From Chryseobacterium geocarposphaerae (GTDB lineage Bacteria; Bacteroidota; Bacteroidia; Flavobacteriales; Weeksellaceae): a DNA stretch of 64,000 nucleotides. The position numbers and the translations under genes are program-made. The notes below the pieces were generated by a model. It did not search any database, was not told the DNA's origin, and was given only the letters and a program-made list of their open reading frames with translations. The stretch lies in the NCBI RefSeq assembly GCF_002797535.1, contig NZ_PGFD01000001.1, positions 1,488,001 through 1,552,000 of the forward strand. Reading direction: 5' to 3'. This document shows, piece after piece, positions 25,995 to 34,565 of the stretch; position 1 is the first letter of the stretch, and every line of letters starts with the position of its first letter.

Positions 25995-27584
25995 TTAAAT
26001 AAGCCAATTCTTGTTCTTTAATTTCAAAACAGCATGTTGAATTTGAGGAAAGCAGAGTAGAATAATGATTACGGAAATCACTCCCATTAACATCAAATCA
26101 TAATAATCTCGTGTAGCGCGAGCCAATATCTGATGCCCAATCAGCTGATTAAAATAGCCAGTTGATCCCGCTTTAGAGGTATATACATCATTACCTGCAC
26201 TCATATATTGCTTTTGGATATCCAATAAAGTAACTGGTAATTGGGGATTAATATCCGTGAGGTTTTCTCTTACCTTTTCCCGAACTGCCGACTTTGCAAA
26301 TAATTGAAGTTCATTATTAAATGCCAGACTAACCGTAAATCCAGTAAACCTTGCGAATATTCCAATAAGTGATGCACTTATTAAAATTTTAGGAGGTACG
26401 GATGAAGCCATAAATAAAACAATCGGAACAAATAATATTCCTGTTGCCATACCATAGATAAACAAAGGTAGGATGAAATCAGTTGTTTCTCCCTGCACAG
26501 AAACAAATAGCAACATATAGACGTAATACACTGCCATAGTGATAAAACCAAAGATGATAATTCTTATCAGGTTAAAGCCCATCAAGATAAAGCGGGAGGT
26601 AATAAACATGCTCAAAATTGTTCCTGTAATTACGGCTATCCATATGGGAATAGTACTTAAAGGATCATTCCCTAAAATCACTTCAAGATAGCCATAAGCA
26701 AGACCTGTACTTCCTTTAAATATGTAAAATATAAAAAGAAGTAAGAGACCAGTGACAAAATTCTTTATCTTAAAAACCCTCAAATTGATTAATGGCCTTT
26801 TAAGCTTTAATTCTCTCATAATAAAAATAGAAAGGATGACTAGATTGCTTATGCTAAGGATAAATATCAATAAACTATCTAGCCATCCCAACTGTCTTCC
26901 ATACACAAGGATGTATCCTAATATTAAGATAAACAATACATACAACAGATAACCTATCCAGTCCACCTGGTAGAGTGGAATTTTTTTTGTAAATCGTGCC
27001 TTACCGTTCATGGTAAGCAACACAATACATGTCAGAATAATGAGTATGATATTGAATCCATAGAATAGCCAGTTAAAATCAAAAAAATGAATTACTATGC
27101 TCGTATAGATGGAATAGAATGGCACTGCGATCTGTATACTCCCGTAAAGAAGAGTATAAGCAATTACACGGGCTCGTACGGACTCTAATCTTGGGAAAAT
27201 AAGTTGTAATACTATACCAGACATCAGTGCACAGGTAATCCCCTGCAAAAACTGGAAGATAATAAATAATGTCCAGTCTTTGAAATGAAAACATATCGTT
27301 GAACCCAGGACATTGATGGCAAGTGCTGTTAATAAATATTTTCTGGGCTCAACATACTTTACAATACGAAAATCAAGGGCCAGGAAAGCTACAGTTGAAC
27401 CATAAATAATGACCATGCCATATTGTACATCTGTAGGCTGTATACCGTAAAAGCCCATTGCCGCAACCGGACTGTCGTAGAAGGCAAAGCTAAACAGGCA
27501 GGTCATCAGAATGGCAAATATTACAGATCTTGCCATCCATTCGGAAACCCATGATTTAAAAATAGGTATTTTATATGCTTGCAT
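25995..27584 (-). CDS. MFS efflux permease of a tripartite pump
   Basis: The product is 529 residues with about 14 hydrophobic helices, with a loop carrying QKQYMSAGNDVYTSKAGSTG near the C-terminus. It resembles DHA2-type permeases paired with EmrA but lacks the classical LDxTIVNVA start, as in the divergent Bacteroidetes branch. The gene follows the membrane fusion protein gene after three bases and is the last gene of the operon TolC-EmrA-MFS. Together they would span both membranes and expel a drug or metabolite. The transporter call is firm; the substrate is unknown. Confidence 0.85.
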   Translation of the reverse strand: MQAYKIPIFKSWVSEWMARSVIFAILMTCLFSFAFYDSPVAAMGFYGIQPTDVQYGMVIIYGSTVAFLALDFRIVKYVEPRKYLLTALAINVLGSTICFHFKDWTLFIIFQFLQGITCALMSGIVLQLIFPRLESVRARVIAYTLLYGSIQIAVPFYSIYTSIVIHFFDFNWLFYGFNIILIILTCIVLLTMNGKARFTKKIPLYQVDWIGYLLYVLFILILGYILVYGRQLGWLDSLLIFILSISNLVILSIFIMRELKLKRPLINLRVFKIKNFVTGLLLLFIFYIFKGSTGLAYGYLEVILGNDPLSTIPIWIAVITGTILSMFITSRFILMGFNLIRIIIFGFITMAVYYVYMLLFVSVQGETTDFILPLFIYGMATGILFVPIVLFMASSVPPKILISASLIGIFARFTGFTVSLAFNNELQLFAKSAVREKVRENLTDINPQLPVTLLDIQKQYMSAGNDVYTSKAGSTGYFNQLIGHQILARATRDYYDLMLMGVISVIIILLCFPQIQHAVLKLKNKNWLI

Positions 27585-27587
27585 CGT

Positions 27588-28634
27588 TTACTTTTTTAAA
27601 ACATAAACATTTGCATTCATTCCTGCAGAAAGTTTCGCTAATTTGCCTGGCTTATCTGTCAGTTTGATCCGAACAGGAATACGCTGGATGATTTTAACAA
27701 AATTTCCTGTAGCATTATCAGGAGGAAGTAAAGAATAACGGGAACCTGTGGTAGGCGAAAGCGATTCAATAACACCATTGAATTTTTCATTTGGAAAAGC
27801 ATCTACTTCAACAGATACCGCTTGCCCAATTTTGAAGTTAGCAATCTGTGTTTCTTTAAAATTTGCCGTTACCCATTTTTCTTCGGCTCTGTTCAGCATA
27901 AATGCCAGAGTTTGCCCTGTCTGAACCAGCTGTCCCTCCTGAATGGTCTTTTTTCCAATCTGACCATCAAAAGGAGCAGTGACAATGGTATATTGAATGT
28001 CCAACTCCTGTCTTTGAAGAAGATTTTCTTTGAGCTTTATTTCTGCCTGTATTGCGTTTCGCTGCGCCCTGAAATCATTTAGTTTTGATTCGGCTACATG
28101 TAAAGAAGCTTTTGCCTGGCTATAATCTGATTGTGAGATCGATAAAGAAGTACTGACATTATCGAATTTTTGTTGCGTGGTAGATTCATCAGCGAATAGG
28201 TTTTTATACCGTTCAAATTCTTTTTGTTGTTGATTCAATCGTGCTTGAGCTCCTGCTAACTGCGCCTTTATCACCTCGATATTTTTAATTTGTGTTTCCT
28301 CATTTGCAGCCAGGATAGGTAACTTGGCATGTGCTCCCATTAGTTCTGCTGATGCTGCATCTTTTTTTAGTTCATATTCGTCCAATTCAATTACCACAAG
28401 TGTATCTCCTTTTTTAACCTGTTGATTGTCTTTGTAATATATTTTATCAATATAACCACCTACTTTTACATTAATTGGAGACAGATAGGCATCAACCTGA
28501 GCATCATTCGTCTGTTCATAACGATAGCTTTTAAAAAAATAGGTTGTTGCCCAAATAATGATTCCCGCCAATAAGGCGATCCCAAACCATTGGGTAAGGA
28601 TTATGATAATTTTATCTGTTTTATTCTTGTTCAT
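27588..28634 (-). CDS. HlyD/EmrA-type membrane fusion protein
   Basis: The product is 348 residues. One membrane helix near the N-terminus (about 14-33) is followed by a biotinyl-lipoyl half (YEQTNDAQVDAYLSPINVKV, then GGYIDKIYYKDNQQVKKGDT), a long alpha-hairpin (about 75-205), the second lipoyl half (TIVTAPFDGQIGKK) and a beta-barrel domain. TNDAQVDA is typical of EmrA. It bridges the inner-membrane permease to the TolC-like channel. The gene lies between them with nine- and three-base gaps. Confidence 0.92.
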   Translation of the reverse strand: MNKNKTDKIIIILTQWFGIALLAGIIIWATTYFFKSYRYEQTNDAQVDAYLSPINVKVGGYIDKIYYKDNQQVKKGDTLVVIELDEYELKKDAASAELMGAHAKLPILAANEETQIKNIEVIKAQLAGAQARLNQQQKEFERYKNLFADESTTQQKFDNVSTSLSISQSDYSQAKASLHVAESKLNDFRAQRNAIQAEIKLKENLLQRQELDIQYTIVTAPFDGQIGKKTIQEGQLVQTGQTLAFMLNRAEEKWVTANFKETQIANFKIGQAVSVEVDAFPNEKFNGVIESLSPTTGSRYSLLPPDNATGNFVKIIQRIPVRIKLTDKPGKLAKLSAGMNANVYVLKK

Positions 28635-28643
28635 GATGTTGTG

Positions 28644-29978
28644 TTAAAGAATTCCTACGATTGCCAATAATCTGATCTTTGTGAGTTGTACGTTTGTTTG
28701 TGCCGTTATTAAATTGAATTTTGCTTCCAATAATGTATTTTCAGCTTCAAGCAGATCTGTAAGAAGAGATTCCTGATTCAGATAACTGCTTCTGATAACC
28801 CGGACTGTTTCGGTATTTTTTGCTATAATTTTTTCAGCTGTTTCAACGCTTTCCAAAGCTTGCTGTTGCTGTAAATAGGCTTCTTTTACCTGGAGAGAAA
28901 TTTCATCCTTCTTCATTACAGCTTTTTCTTTTGCCTGATTGCTGACAACCTCAGCATGAGCTATTGAATGTTTACTCTTGTAGAGATTGTCGATAGAAAA
29001 CTGTGCTTTAATTCCTGTTTGACCAAATCCCCACAGATCATTCGAATACGGATAAAATGAAATCTGCGGATAAGTATAATTGTAATTGGAGTATAACGAG
29101 ATTTTAGGCAATCTTGTAGCTTTAATCTGTTTGATGTTTAATTCGCTCCATTTGATATCGCTATTGACTATTTTGTAATCTGGAGATTGATTTAATGCAA
29201 TATCTATATAATCATTGTAATCAGTAGCTGTGATGGTATCAAGCTCAACTCTATCTTCATAATTGATCGTTAATTCATTTCCAGTTTCATGCCCCATTAA
29301 GATGTTGAGCCTTTGTTTGGCAATTTCTATCTTTTTCTCAATATCGGACAGGCTGAGTTTCAATTGTGATAATTTTACAGATGTTCTCAGTACATCACTC
29401 TTTAGCACAATACCGTTTTTATGCAAGCTTTCTATCAATGCCAGCTGTTTCTTTTCCGTTTCCATTTCTACATCAAGAAAATCATGGAAATGCAGAAACT
29501 TATACAAATCAAAATATGCAGCCGCCACATTGTATTTTACACTATGTCTTTGTAGATCAACTTCATATTGTTTTCTTAACTCCTCTTCTCTTTTCATAAC
29601 AATGTTTCTTCGGTCTTTACCTCCATTGAAAAGGTTGAGATTTAAGCTGTACCCCAGTCCATACCCATAACCTTTTACAGGTACATCCTGAGGTGATGCG
29701 AATAAACCATTGTCATAAATCAAAAATTTGGAATTGAGCTTTACATCGGCTCCTATTGAGAATTCCGGCAACAAATGATCTTTGGCTTCAAGTATTTCTA
29801 ATTTGCTTTGCTGCAGATTTAAATCAGCCAATCTTAGTTGACGATTATTATCTTCGGCAACCTTCCATATTTCTTCCAAACTTAATGTTTGAGTATTTTC
29901 CGCCTGCTGAGCATGTAGAGAATGTCCAAATAAGAACAATAGGATGCTCAAAAATGAGGCTATTTTATGTTGCTTCAT
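28644..29978 (-). CDS. TolC-family outer membrane efflux protein
   Basis: I start at the ATG at 29978; a TTG one codon earlier is less likely. The product is 444 residues with a signal peptide (ending SLHAQQ, about residue 24). Two repeated long helical pairs and strand segments follow, with LSLEEIWKVAEDNNRQLRLA and the second-half AEKIIAKNTETVRVIRSSYL, as in OprM/TolC channels. The length is normal. It is the first structural gene of the efflux operon, with a 67-residue frame before it. It makes the outer membrane exit duct. Confidence 0.9.
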   Translation of the reverse strand: MKQHKIASFLSILLFLFGHSLHAQQAENTQTLSLEEIWKVAEDNNRQLRLADLNLQQSKLEILEAKDHLLPEFSIGADVKLNSKFLIYDNGLFASPQDVPVKGYGYGLGYSLNLNLFNGGKDRRNIVMKREEELRKQYEVDLQRHSVKYNVAAAYFDLYKFLHFHDFLDVEMETEKKQLALIESLHKNGIVLKSDVLRTSVKLSQLKLSLSDIEKKIEIAKQRLNILMGHETGNELTINYEDRVELDTITATDYNDYIDIALNQSPDYKIVNSDIKWSELNIKQIKATRLPKISLYSNYNYTYPQISFYPYSNDLWGFGQTGIKAQFSIDNLYKSKHSIAHAEVVSNQAKEKAVMKKDEISLQVKEAYLQQQQALESVETAEKIIAKNTETVRVIRSSYLNQESLLTDLLEAENTLLEAKFNLITAQTNVQLTKIRLLAIVGIL

Positions 29979-29989
29979 CAATTTTCTCG

Positions 29990-30193
29990 CTATAAATTCT
30001 TATATATTTTTCTCTGCAATCCATTTTTTAGCAGCTTTTTCAATTCATCAAAAGCAAAAGTTAAATCGATCATAGGCATAAAAGGAGAATAATAAGAACA
30101 AGCAAACCAATAGATATTGGACTGCAATTTATTATCAGAGTTTTTATCTCTAATTTCAAGCTCTTTAGGAAGAGATATTTTTCTATATTTCAT
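29990..30193 (-). CDS. Small hypothetical protein leading the efflux operon
   Basis: The product is 67 residues: a basic start MKYRKISLPKELEIRDKNSD, a short hydrophobic middle (YWFACSYYSPFMPMIDL) and an amphipathic helix FDELKKLLKNGLQRKIYKNL. It is not a signal peptide. It starts 23 bases after a promoter box and ends 11 bases before the TolC gene, so it would be translated from the same message. It may be real, or simply a leader frame. No family is recognised. Confidence 0.45.
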   Translation of the reverse strand: MKYRKISLPKELEIRDKNSDNKLQSNIYWFACSYYSPFMPMIDLTFAFDELKKLLKNGLQRKIYKNL

Positions 30194-30215
30194 AAGATTA
30201 CTATTATTTACACAG

Positions 30216-30223
30216 CAAAATTA
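30216..30223 (-). promoter_or_regulatory. -7 box TAATTTTG of the efflux operon
   Basis: TAATTTTG on the minus strand fits TAnnTTTG and predicts a transcript starting near 30209, upstream of the 67-residue frame. The palindrome ATTTGGCCAAAT (30273-30284) lies about 50 bases further upstream, over the AraC start codon, and could bind that regulator. Confidence 0.45.
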
Positions 30224-30282
30224 TCTACTCCACCCTGTCTCTTTTTTATATAATTAGCCTAATATTTGTTATATTTGGCCAA

Positions 30283-31062
30283 ATGGAAGATTTTAACCAA
30301 TTAATAGATATTGTTGATCAGCATCCAGCTTCAATCCTGGTGATACGGCAGCAGACGGAACAGCTTTTTCCTTCACATCAGCATGCTAAAGCCCAGTTGT
30401 TATTGGTTTATGGAGGTATCGCTTATTTACAAACGCAAGAAAAAGACTTCTATATCCCATCTAATCATTATATATGGATACCAAAAAACTATCCCCACAA
30501 TTTAATGTTTAATACACAGGATCTTTATATCATCAATATCTATTTTCCAGATGATGAAGCGAGAGATTTTTATGATGAATTGGGTATTTATCCGGTGAGT
30601 AAGCTTCTGGCAGAAATGCTGTCATTTAGTGAAAAATGGCAAGGAGATTATTATCCGGGGTCCTGGGAATTTGAATTTTTATCAACACTTAAGAATGTAC
30701 TCTCAAAAGAAAATCTTAAAAAATTTTCCATTCAACTTCCTACAACAGACGATCAGCGGCTCAATGCTATTATTGATCATATCAGAAATCGGTTAAATGA
30801 AAACTTCAGCTTAGATGCTATTGCCCGGCAATCCGGAATGAGTGTGAGAAGTTTGACAAGATTATTCCAAACGAAGCTGCACATCACTTTTGTTCAATAC
30901 TTAAAAATGCTCCGGATAATCCGCGCCATGGAATTAATAAAAGATACGGATCTGAATATTACCGAAATCGCATATGAAGTTGGTTATTCAAACATATCAG
31001 CGTTCAGTAATAATTTTCAGCAACTAACAAATATGAGACCCAGTGAGTTTAAAATAAAGTAA
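30283..31062 (+). CDS. AraC-family regulator of the efflux operon
   Basis: The product is 259 residues. A cupin-like sensor (about 10-130) has LFPSHQHAKAQLLLVYGGIA and YIWIPKNYPHN, the usual metal-free AraC cupin; the C-terminal HTH pair (about 160-258) has SLDAIARQSGMSVRSLTRLF and ITEIAYEVGYSNISAFSNNF with LTNMRPSEFK. It is divergent from the TolC-EmrA-MFS operon with an 89-base gap, so local control is likely. A -7-like box TATATTTG (30270-30277) would place the transcript start at the ATG, a leaderless message. The palindrome at 30273-30284 overlaps that box. Confidence 0.88.
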   Translation: MEDFNQLIDIVDQHPASILVIRQQTEQLFPSHQHAKAQLLLVYGGIAYLQTQEKDFYIPSNHYIWIPKNYPHNLMFNTQDLYIINIYFPDDEARDFYDELGIYPVSKLLAEMLSFSEKWQGDYYPGSWEFEFLSTLKNVLSKENLKKFSIQLPTTDDQRLNAIIDHIRNRLNENFSLDAIARQSGMSVRSLTRLFQTKLHITFVQYLKMLRIIRAMELIKDTDLNITEIAYEVGYSNISAFSNNFQQLTNMRPSEFKIK

Positions 31063-31133
31063 AAGGATGTACAATCAATTATAGAACCTCATGGAACTTC
31101 TATGAAAATTCTAATTTTTTGTACTTATTATAG

Positions 31134-31883
31134 TTACCAACTATTGACCCCGTCCTGCAGTGCCTTTTCATAATTTTCCTTATTAAAAGAATATAGTTCC
31201 TGTGCTTTATGAGCACCACCCGTACGCAGTTCGTTCAATTTTGTCAAGATTCCCATATTTTTAATTTTTCTATAAAAATTACCCCGGTTAAGACTCTTCC
31301 CCAATATCGTTTCATACAACTTTTGCAGTTCCGTCATCGTAAATTTCTCCGGTAAAAGATTGTATCCTATAGGTTTATAGGTAATACGTTCTCTAAGAGT
31401 CAAGAGTGCTTTTTGGATAATTTCCTTATGGTCCATGGTAATACTATACTGATCCAGATTGTTGACATCCAGCCAGTCAAATTCTTCACTCATTTCATCT
31501 GCTTTAGGAGAAACATTATGATAGTTGACCAGTGCATAATACCCAATGGAAACAAATCTTTGCTTATGCCACAAGCTGTCTTCATAATCCGCAAAAAAAT
31601 CTTCGCTTCGTCCATACTTTCCGAATACCGCAAACTCCTCCAAAAATATATTGGTTACCCCGGCACGCTGAGACAGAATTCTCACAGCAGCATCATCTAT
31701 ATGCTCTTTCTTTTGAAGATAACCACCGGGAAGAAACCATTGCTGGTTAAATTTCATCTTAATCGCAAGTACCTTAAGCTCATTTTCGCTAAAGCCGAAA
31801 ATAACTGTATCGATGGAAATATGTGGTAAATATAGCTCATAGGACTCAACTGATTTCTCTAAGATCTGCTTATGGGGATTCAT
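31134..31883 (-). CDS. NrtR-like regulator with a degenerate Nudix domain
   Basis: The product is 249 residues. A Nudix fold (about 18-150) carries GGYLQKKEHIDDAAVRILSQ then RAGV: the first Gly-x5-Glu-x7-Arg part is kept, but the catalytic REUxEE part reads RILSQR, so pyrophosphohydrolase activity is probably lost. The last 80 residues form the winged-HTH tail of the NrtR group (LPEKFTMTELQKLYETILGK, then NRGNFYRKIKNMGIL). In Bacteroidetes such proteins control sugar genes, for example arabinose use. It is divergent from the carbohydrate locus and its likely operators lie between them. The inducer is unknown. Confidence 0.87.
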   Translation of the reverse strand: MNPHKQILEKSVESYELYLPHISIDTVIFGFSENELKVLAIKMKFNQQWFLPGGYLQKKEHIDDAAVRILSQRAGVTNIFLEEFAVFGKYGRSEDFFADYEDSLWHKQRFVSIGYYALVNYHNVSPKADEMSEEFDWLDVNNLDQYSITMDHKEIIQKALLTLRERITYKPIGYNLLPEKFTMTELQKLYETILGKSLNRGNFYRKIKNMGILTKLNELRTGGAHKAQELYSFNKENYEKALQDGVNSW

Positions 31884-32064
31884 TTATTTTCTATTGTTTG
31901 ACTGGAACAAATTTAAGGTCATATTTAGGAAGAACCAAAATTTGCGCCTCCAGATTCTATTTTTGGGTAATGTTCAGTTTACGATTTTTTAATATTTCCA
32001 AAGCTTTTCGACAGTATTCGCAACAACACTACAATTTAACAAGCTAATAATCAACAAAATACAC

Positions 32065-32088
32065 AAATGTTAATTTTTCCTAACATTT
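32065..32088. promoter_or_regulatory. Candidate operator AAATGTTA-8-TAACATTT
   Basis: Two perfect 8-base arms separated by eight bases lie in the 404-base divergent region between the NrtR-like gene and the receptor gene. Size and place suit a dimeric winged-HTH regulator. Confidence 0.45.
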
Positions 32089-32115
32089 CTTTTGGCCGTA
32101 TCAAAAAAAGAATGT

Positions 32116-32150
32116 AATATTGGTTGCTTCCTAATGAAGCAACTAATATT
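32116..32150. promoter_or_regulatory. Hairpin or operator upstream of the receptor gene
   Basis: AATATTGGTTGCTTC (32116-32130) pairs with GAAGCAACTAATATT (32136-32150): 15 pairs with one G-T and a five-base loop. There is no T-tract. It lies 147 bases before the receptor start and could be an operator or a leader structure. Confidence 0.5.
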
Positions 32151-32296
32151 TATATGAAAATATCACCCCCCTACCAGATATAATTCTTGTAGAAACCACT
32201 ATTTATGATGCTAAAAATCAATTATTAAGATACTGCATATGCAATTCTATATCTCCTTGTAAAAATTAAACTTTAATAATAGATTGATTGATAATT

Positions 32297-34555
32297 ATGA
32301 AAAATCCAAAACTGAAAATTTCCGCATTGGGACTGCTGCTTTCGTTCAGTGGGGCGTTCGGGCAACAGGTCGATAGCCTGGCAGTGAAAAATGCTGTGAA
32401 TACTGCTACAAAAGGTGGAGAAGGTGTAAAGACTGTTACCACCAAAGAAGATAATAACAGAAATGTAATGTTAAATGCGGCCAACAATACAAGTCCAAGA
32501 GACGTGAATATCGGTCTGCCATCAACCGTTGGAGGAATAACGATCCTTGAAAACGACCTTCCCGTCGTTTATTTTTTCTGGCCTGAGTTACCCAATAAAA
32601 CATGGAGACAAAGTGTAGGTCTGGAAAAAACCGGACTCCTGAAAATGGATCAATTAGCCAATACCATGGGAGATCTTGGTTTTGCAGTGAATTCTTACTC
32701 GCAAACCGGAACAAAAGATTTTAAATTAAAAGGAAAATTCACAACGAGTACTTTCGGTTGGTTACAAGGTGATGTAAATGCTTCAGGACCGATTTCTAAA
32801 AATGGCTGGACGTACACTGTAGGTGCTTTTGCCAACTTTGATCCGAGTACGTACAAACTAGGCTTTGCAAGAAATGCTGATGAAACAAAGATTTTCAGGG
32901 CAGGTGTCACCAAATATTTTAATAATGATAAAGGTAAAATCTCAATTTTATATAAATACGCAGATTCTTACAGCATTACCAATTATGCAGTTTTCCAATA
33001 CGGCGAAAACGGGAAAGTAACAGAACTTGATAATTTCAAAATTGGTAGAGATTCTTATGTCGTACGAGACGGGCAGATGAAAATTAAAGATATTCTTACG
33101 GGAGAATCTTATTGGGCGTCCATGAGTGGCAAAGATAACAGGTCGACATCACACAACATTGATATTTTTGGTAATTACCTATTAAACAACGGATGGAATT
33201 TCAAATTCACTACAAGAGCGCATTTTTCAAAAGTGAAGATGGCCAATATGATTCCTTTAAGTATTTTCAATGCTAATTCTACGGCAGGATATACTTTAGC
33301 TTCCAATGGTCAGCCTTATTCAGGGCAGGTAGGAACTATTTTGGGGATGTACACACCAGAAACTCCAATTACCAGTGTTGCCGGTCGTTTTTCTTTGAAT
33401 AAACAGCTAGGGAATCATAACGTGACATTGGGAGTATTGGAACAGTACTATCATGTTGACAAATTCACATCCAACCGTACTTTTTTCTTCCAGACTGTTG
33501 AACCACAGCCTCAGAGACTAATTGGTCCAAATACGGATGCTGATGGATTCTACAACTACAATGCAGGTGGAGAATACCATAGTGGAACAGAAAACAAACT
33601 TTCACTGTATGGTACGGATGAATGGAAAGTTACCGACAACTTTAATCTGAGTTATGGTTTACATTTGAGAAACCACATCCTTGACGGAGAATATTCTTTG
33701 ACGCCGAGAACGGTTGGTTTCAGCTTTACAGACCCGAGTCAGTTCAACCATATCAGTCAAAGTTTCTTTCAGATTGCAGGAAGTCTAAATGCGACTTACA
33801 ACATTACTAAGAACTTTGGAGTGTTAGCCAACTTCTTGTACACTGAAGAAAACAGAAGGTTGGAGAGTTATTCACAAGCTTTTGAACCGAATACTAATAA
33901 AATTAAAAGTCCGTTGGGAGCATTCGGGGTTTTCTGGAATACCAACTGGATTCAATTGATTTCCCAGGCGACTTATCTTAAAAAGAACAACAACCTGAAC
34001 CGGTACAACCTTGTAAATCCTGCCAACAGTTCTCAGGCACAGACTACAACGGTTTATTACGATATTCAGACTTTGGGCTGGACGACGGATTTTGTTTTAA
34101 AACCATTCAAAGGATTTAATTTACATTATCTCGTGACGTTCCAAAATCCGGTGTATAAGAAATTTAATTTCAATGCCTTCGGAAAAGACTATAATTACAG
34201 TGATAACAATGTGTTAGGCGTTGCTAAAGTATTGATGGAAATCGACCCTAGTTATTCTATTGACAAATGGAGGTTCTGGGCAAGTTTCAGGTATTTCTCA
34301 AAACAATATGCGAACCTTACGAATGCCTTATACTTCGCTCCAAGATGGGAAACATTCGGAGGGGTAAGTTATACAGTTAACAAAAATATCAACATTGGTG
34401 CAACGGTCATCAACTTCCTGAACCAAAGAGGAGCCAGCGGAACCATCAACGGTGCTGAATTAATTACCGACGCAAGTCCATATTACGGAAAACTGTTAAC
34501 AGGGACATACATTATGCCTTTAACGGGACAATTCTCAGTAAGCTTTAATTTCTAA
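32297..34555 (+). CDS. TonB-dependent outer membrane receptor
   Basis: I start at the ATG at 32297; a TTG at 32288 is less likely. The product is 752 residues with a signal peptide ending AFGQQ (about residue 22). A short plug region (about 40-150, with SPRDVNIGLPSTVGGITILE) precedes a long barrel of alternating aromatic strands that ends in GQFSVSFNF, the C-terminal Phe needed for barrel insertion. There is no carboxypeptidase-like N-terminal domain and no SusD gene beside it, so it is not a classical SusC. It is first in a run with two GH3 enzymes and two esterases and would import their sugars. Confidence 0.85.
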   Translation: MKNPKLKISALGLLLSFSGAFGQQVDSLAVKNAVNTATKGGEGVKTVTTKEDNNRNVMLNAANNTSPRDVNIGLPSTVGGITILENDLPVVYFFWPELPNKTWRQSVGLEKTGLLKMDQLANTMGDLGFAVNSYSQTGTKDFKLKGKFTTSTFGWLQGDVNASGPISKNGWTYTVGAFANFDPSTYKLGFARNADETKIFRAGVTKYFNNDKGKISILYKYADSYSITNYAVFQYGENGKVTELDNFKIGRDSYVVRDGQMKIKDILTGESYWASMSGKDNRSTSHNIDIFGNYLLNNGWNFKFTTRAHFSKVKMANMIPLSIFNANSTAGYTLASNGQPYSGQVGTILGMYTPETPITSVAGRFSLNKQLGNHNVTLGVLEQYYHVDKFTSNRTFFFQTVEPQPQRLIGPNTDADGFYNYNAGGEYHSGTENKLSLYGTDEWKVTDNFNLSYGLHLRNHILDGEYSLTPRTVGFSFTDPSQFNHISQSFFQIAGSLNATYNITKNFGVLANFLYTEENRRLESYSQAFEPNTNKIKSPLGAFGVFWNTNWIQLISQATYLKKNNNLNRYNLVNPANSSQAQTTTVYYDIQTLGWTTDFVLKPFKGFNLHYLVTFQNPVYKKFNFNAFGKDYNYSDNNVLGVAKVLMEIDPSYSIDKWRFWASFRYFSKQYANLTNALYFAPRWETFGGVSYTVNKNINIGATVINFLNQRGASGTINGAELITDASPYYGKLLTGTYIMPLTGQFSVSFNF

Positions 34556-34565
34556 AATATAAACA

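Noticed and set aside
29263..29670. A 135-codon plus-strand frame inside the TolC gene
   Set aside because: It is antisense to conserved TolC helices; Ser-, Cys- and Phe-rich translation is typical of a shadow.
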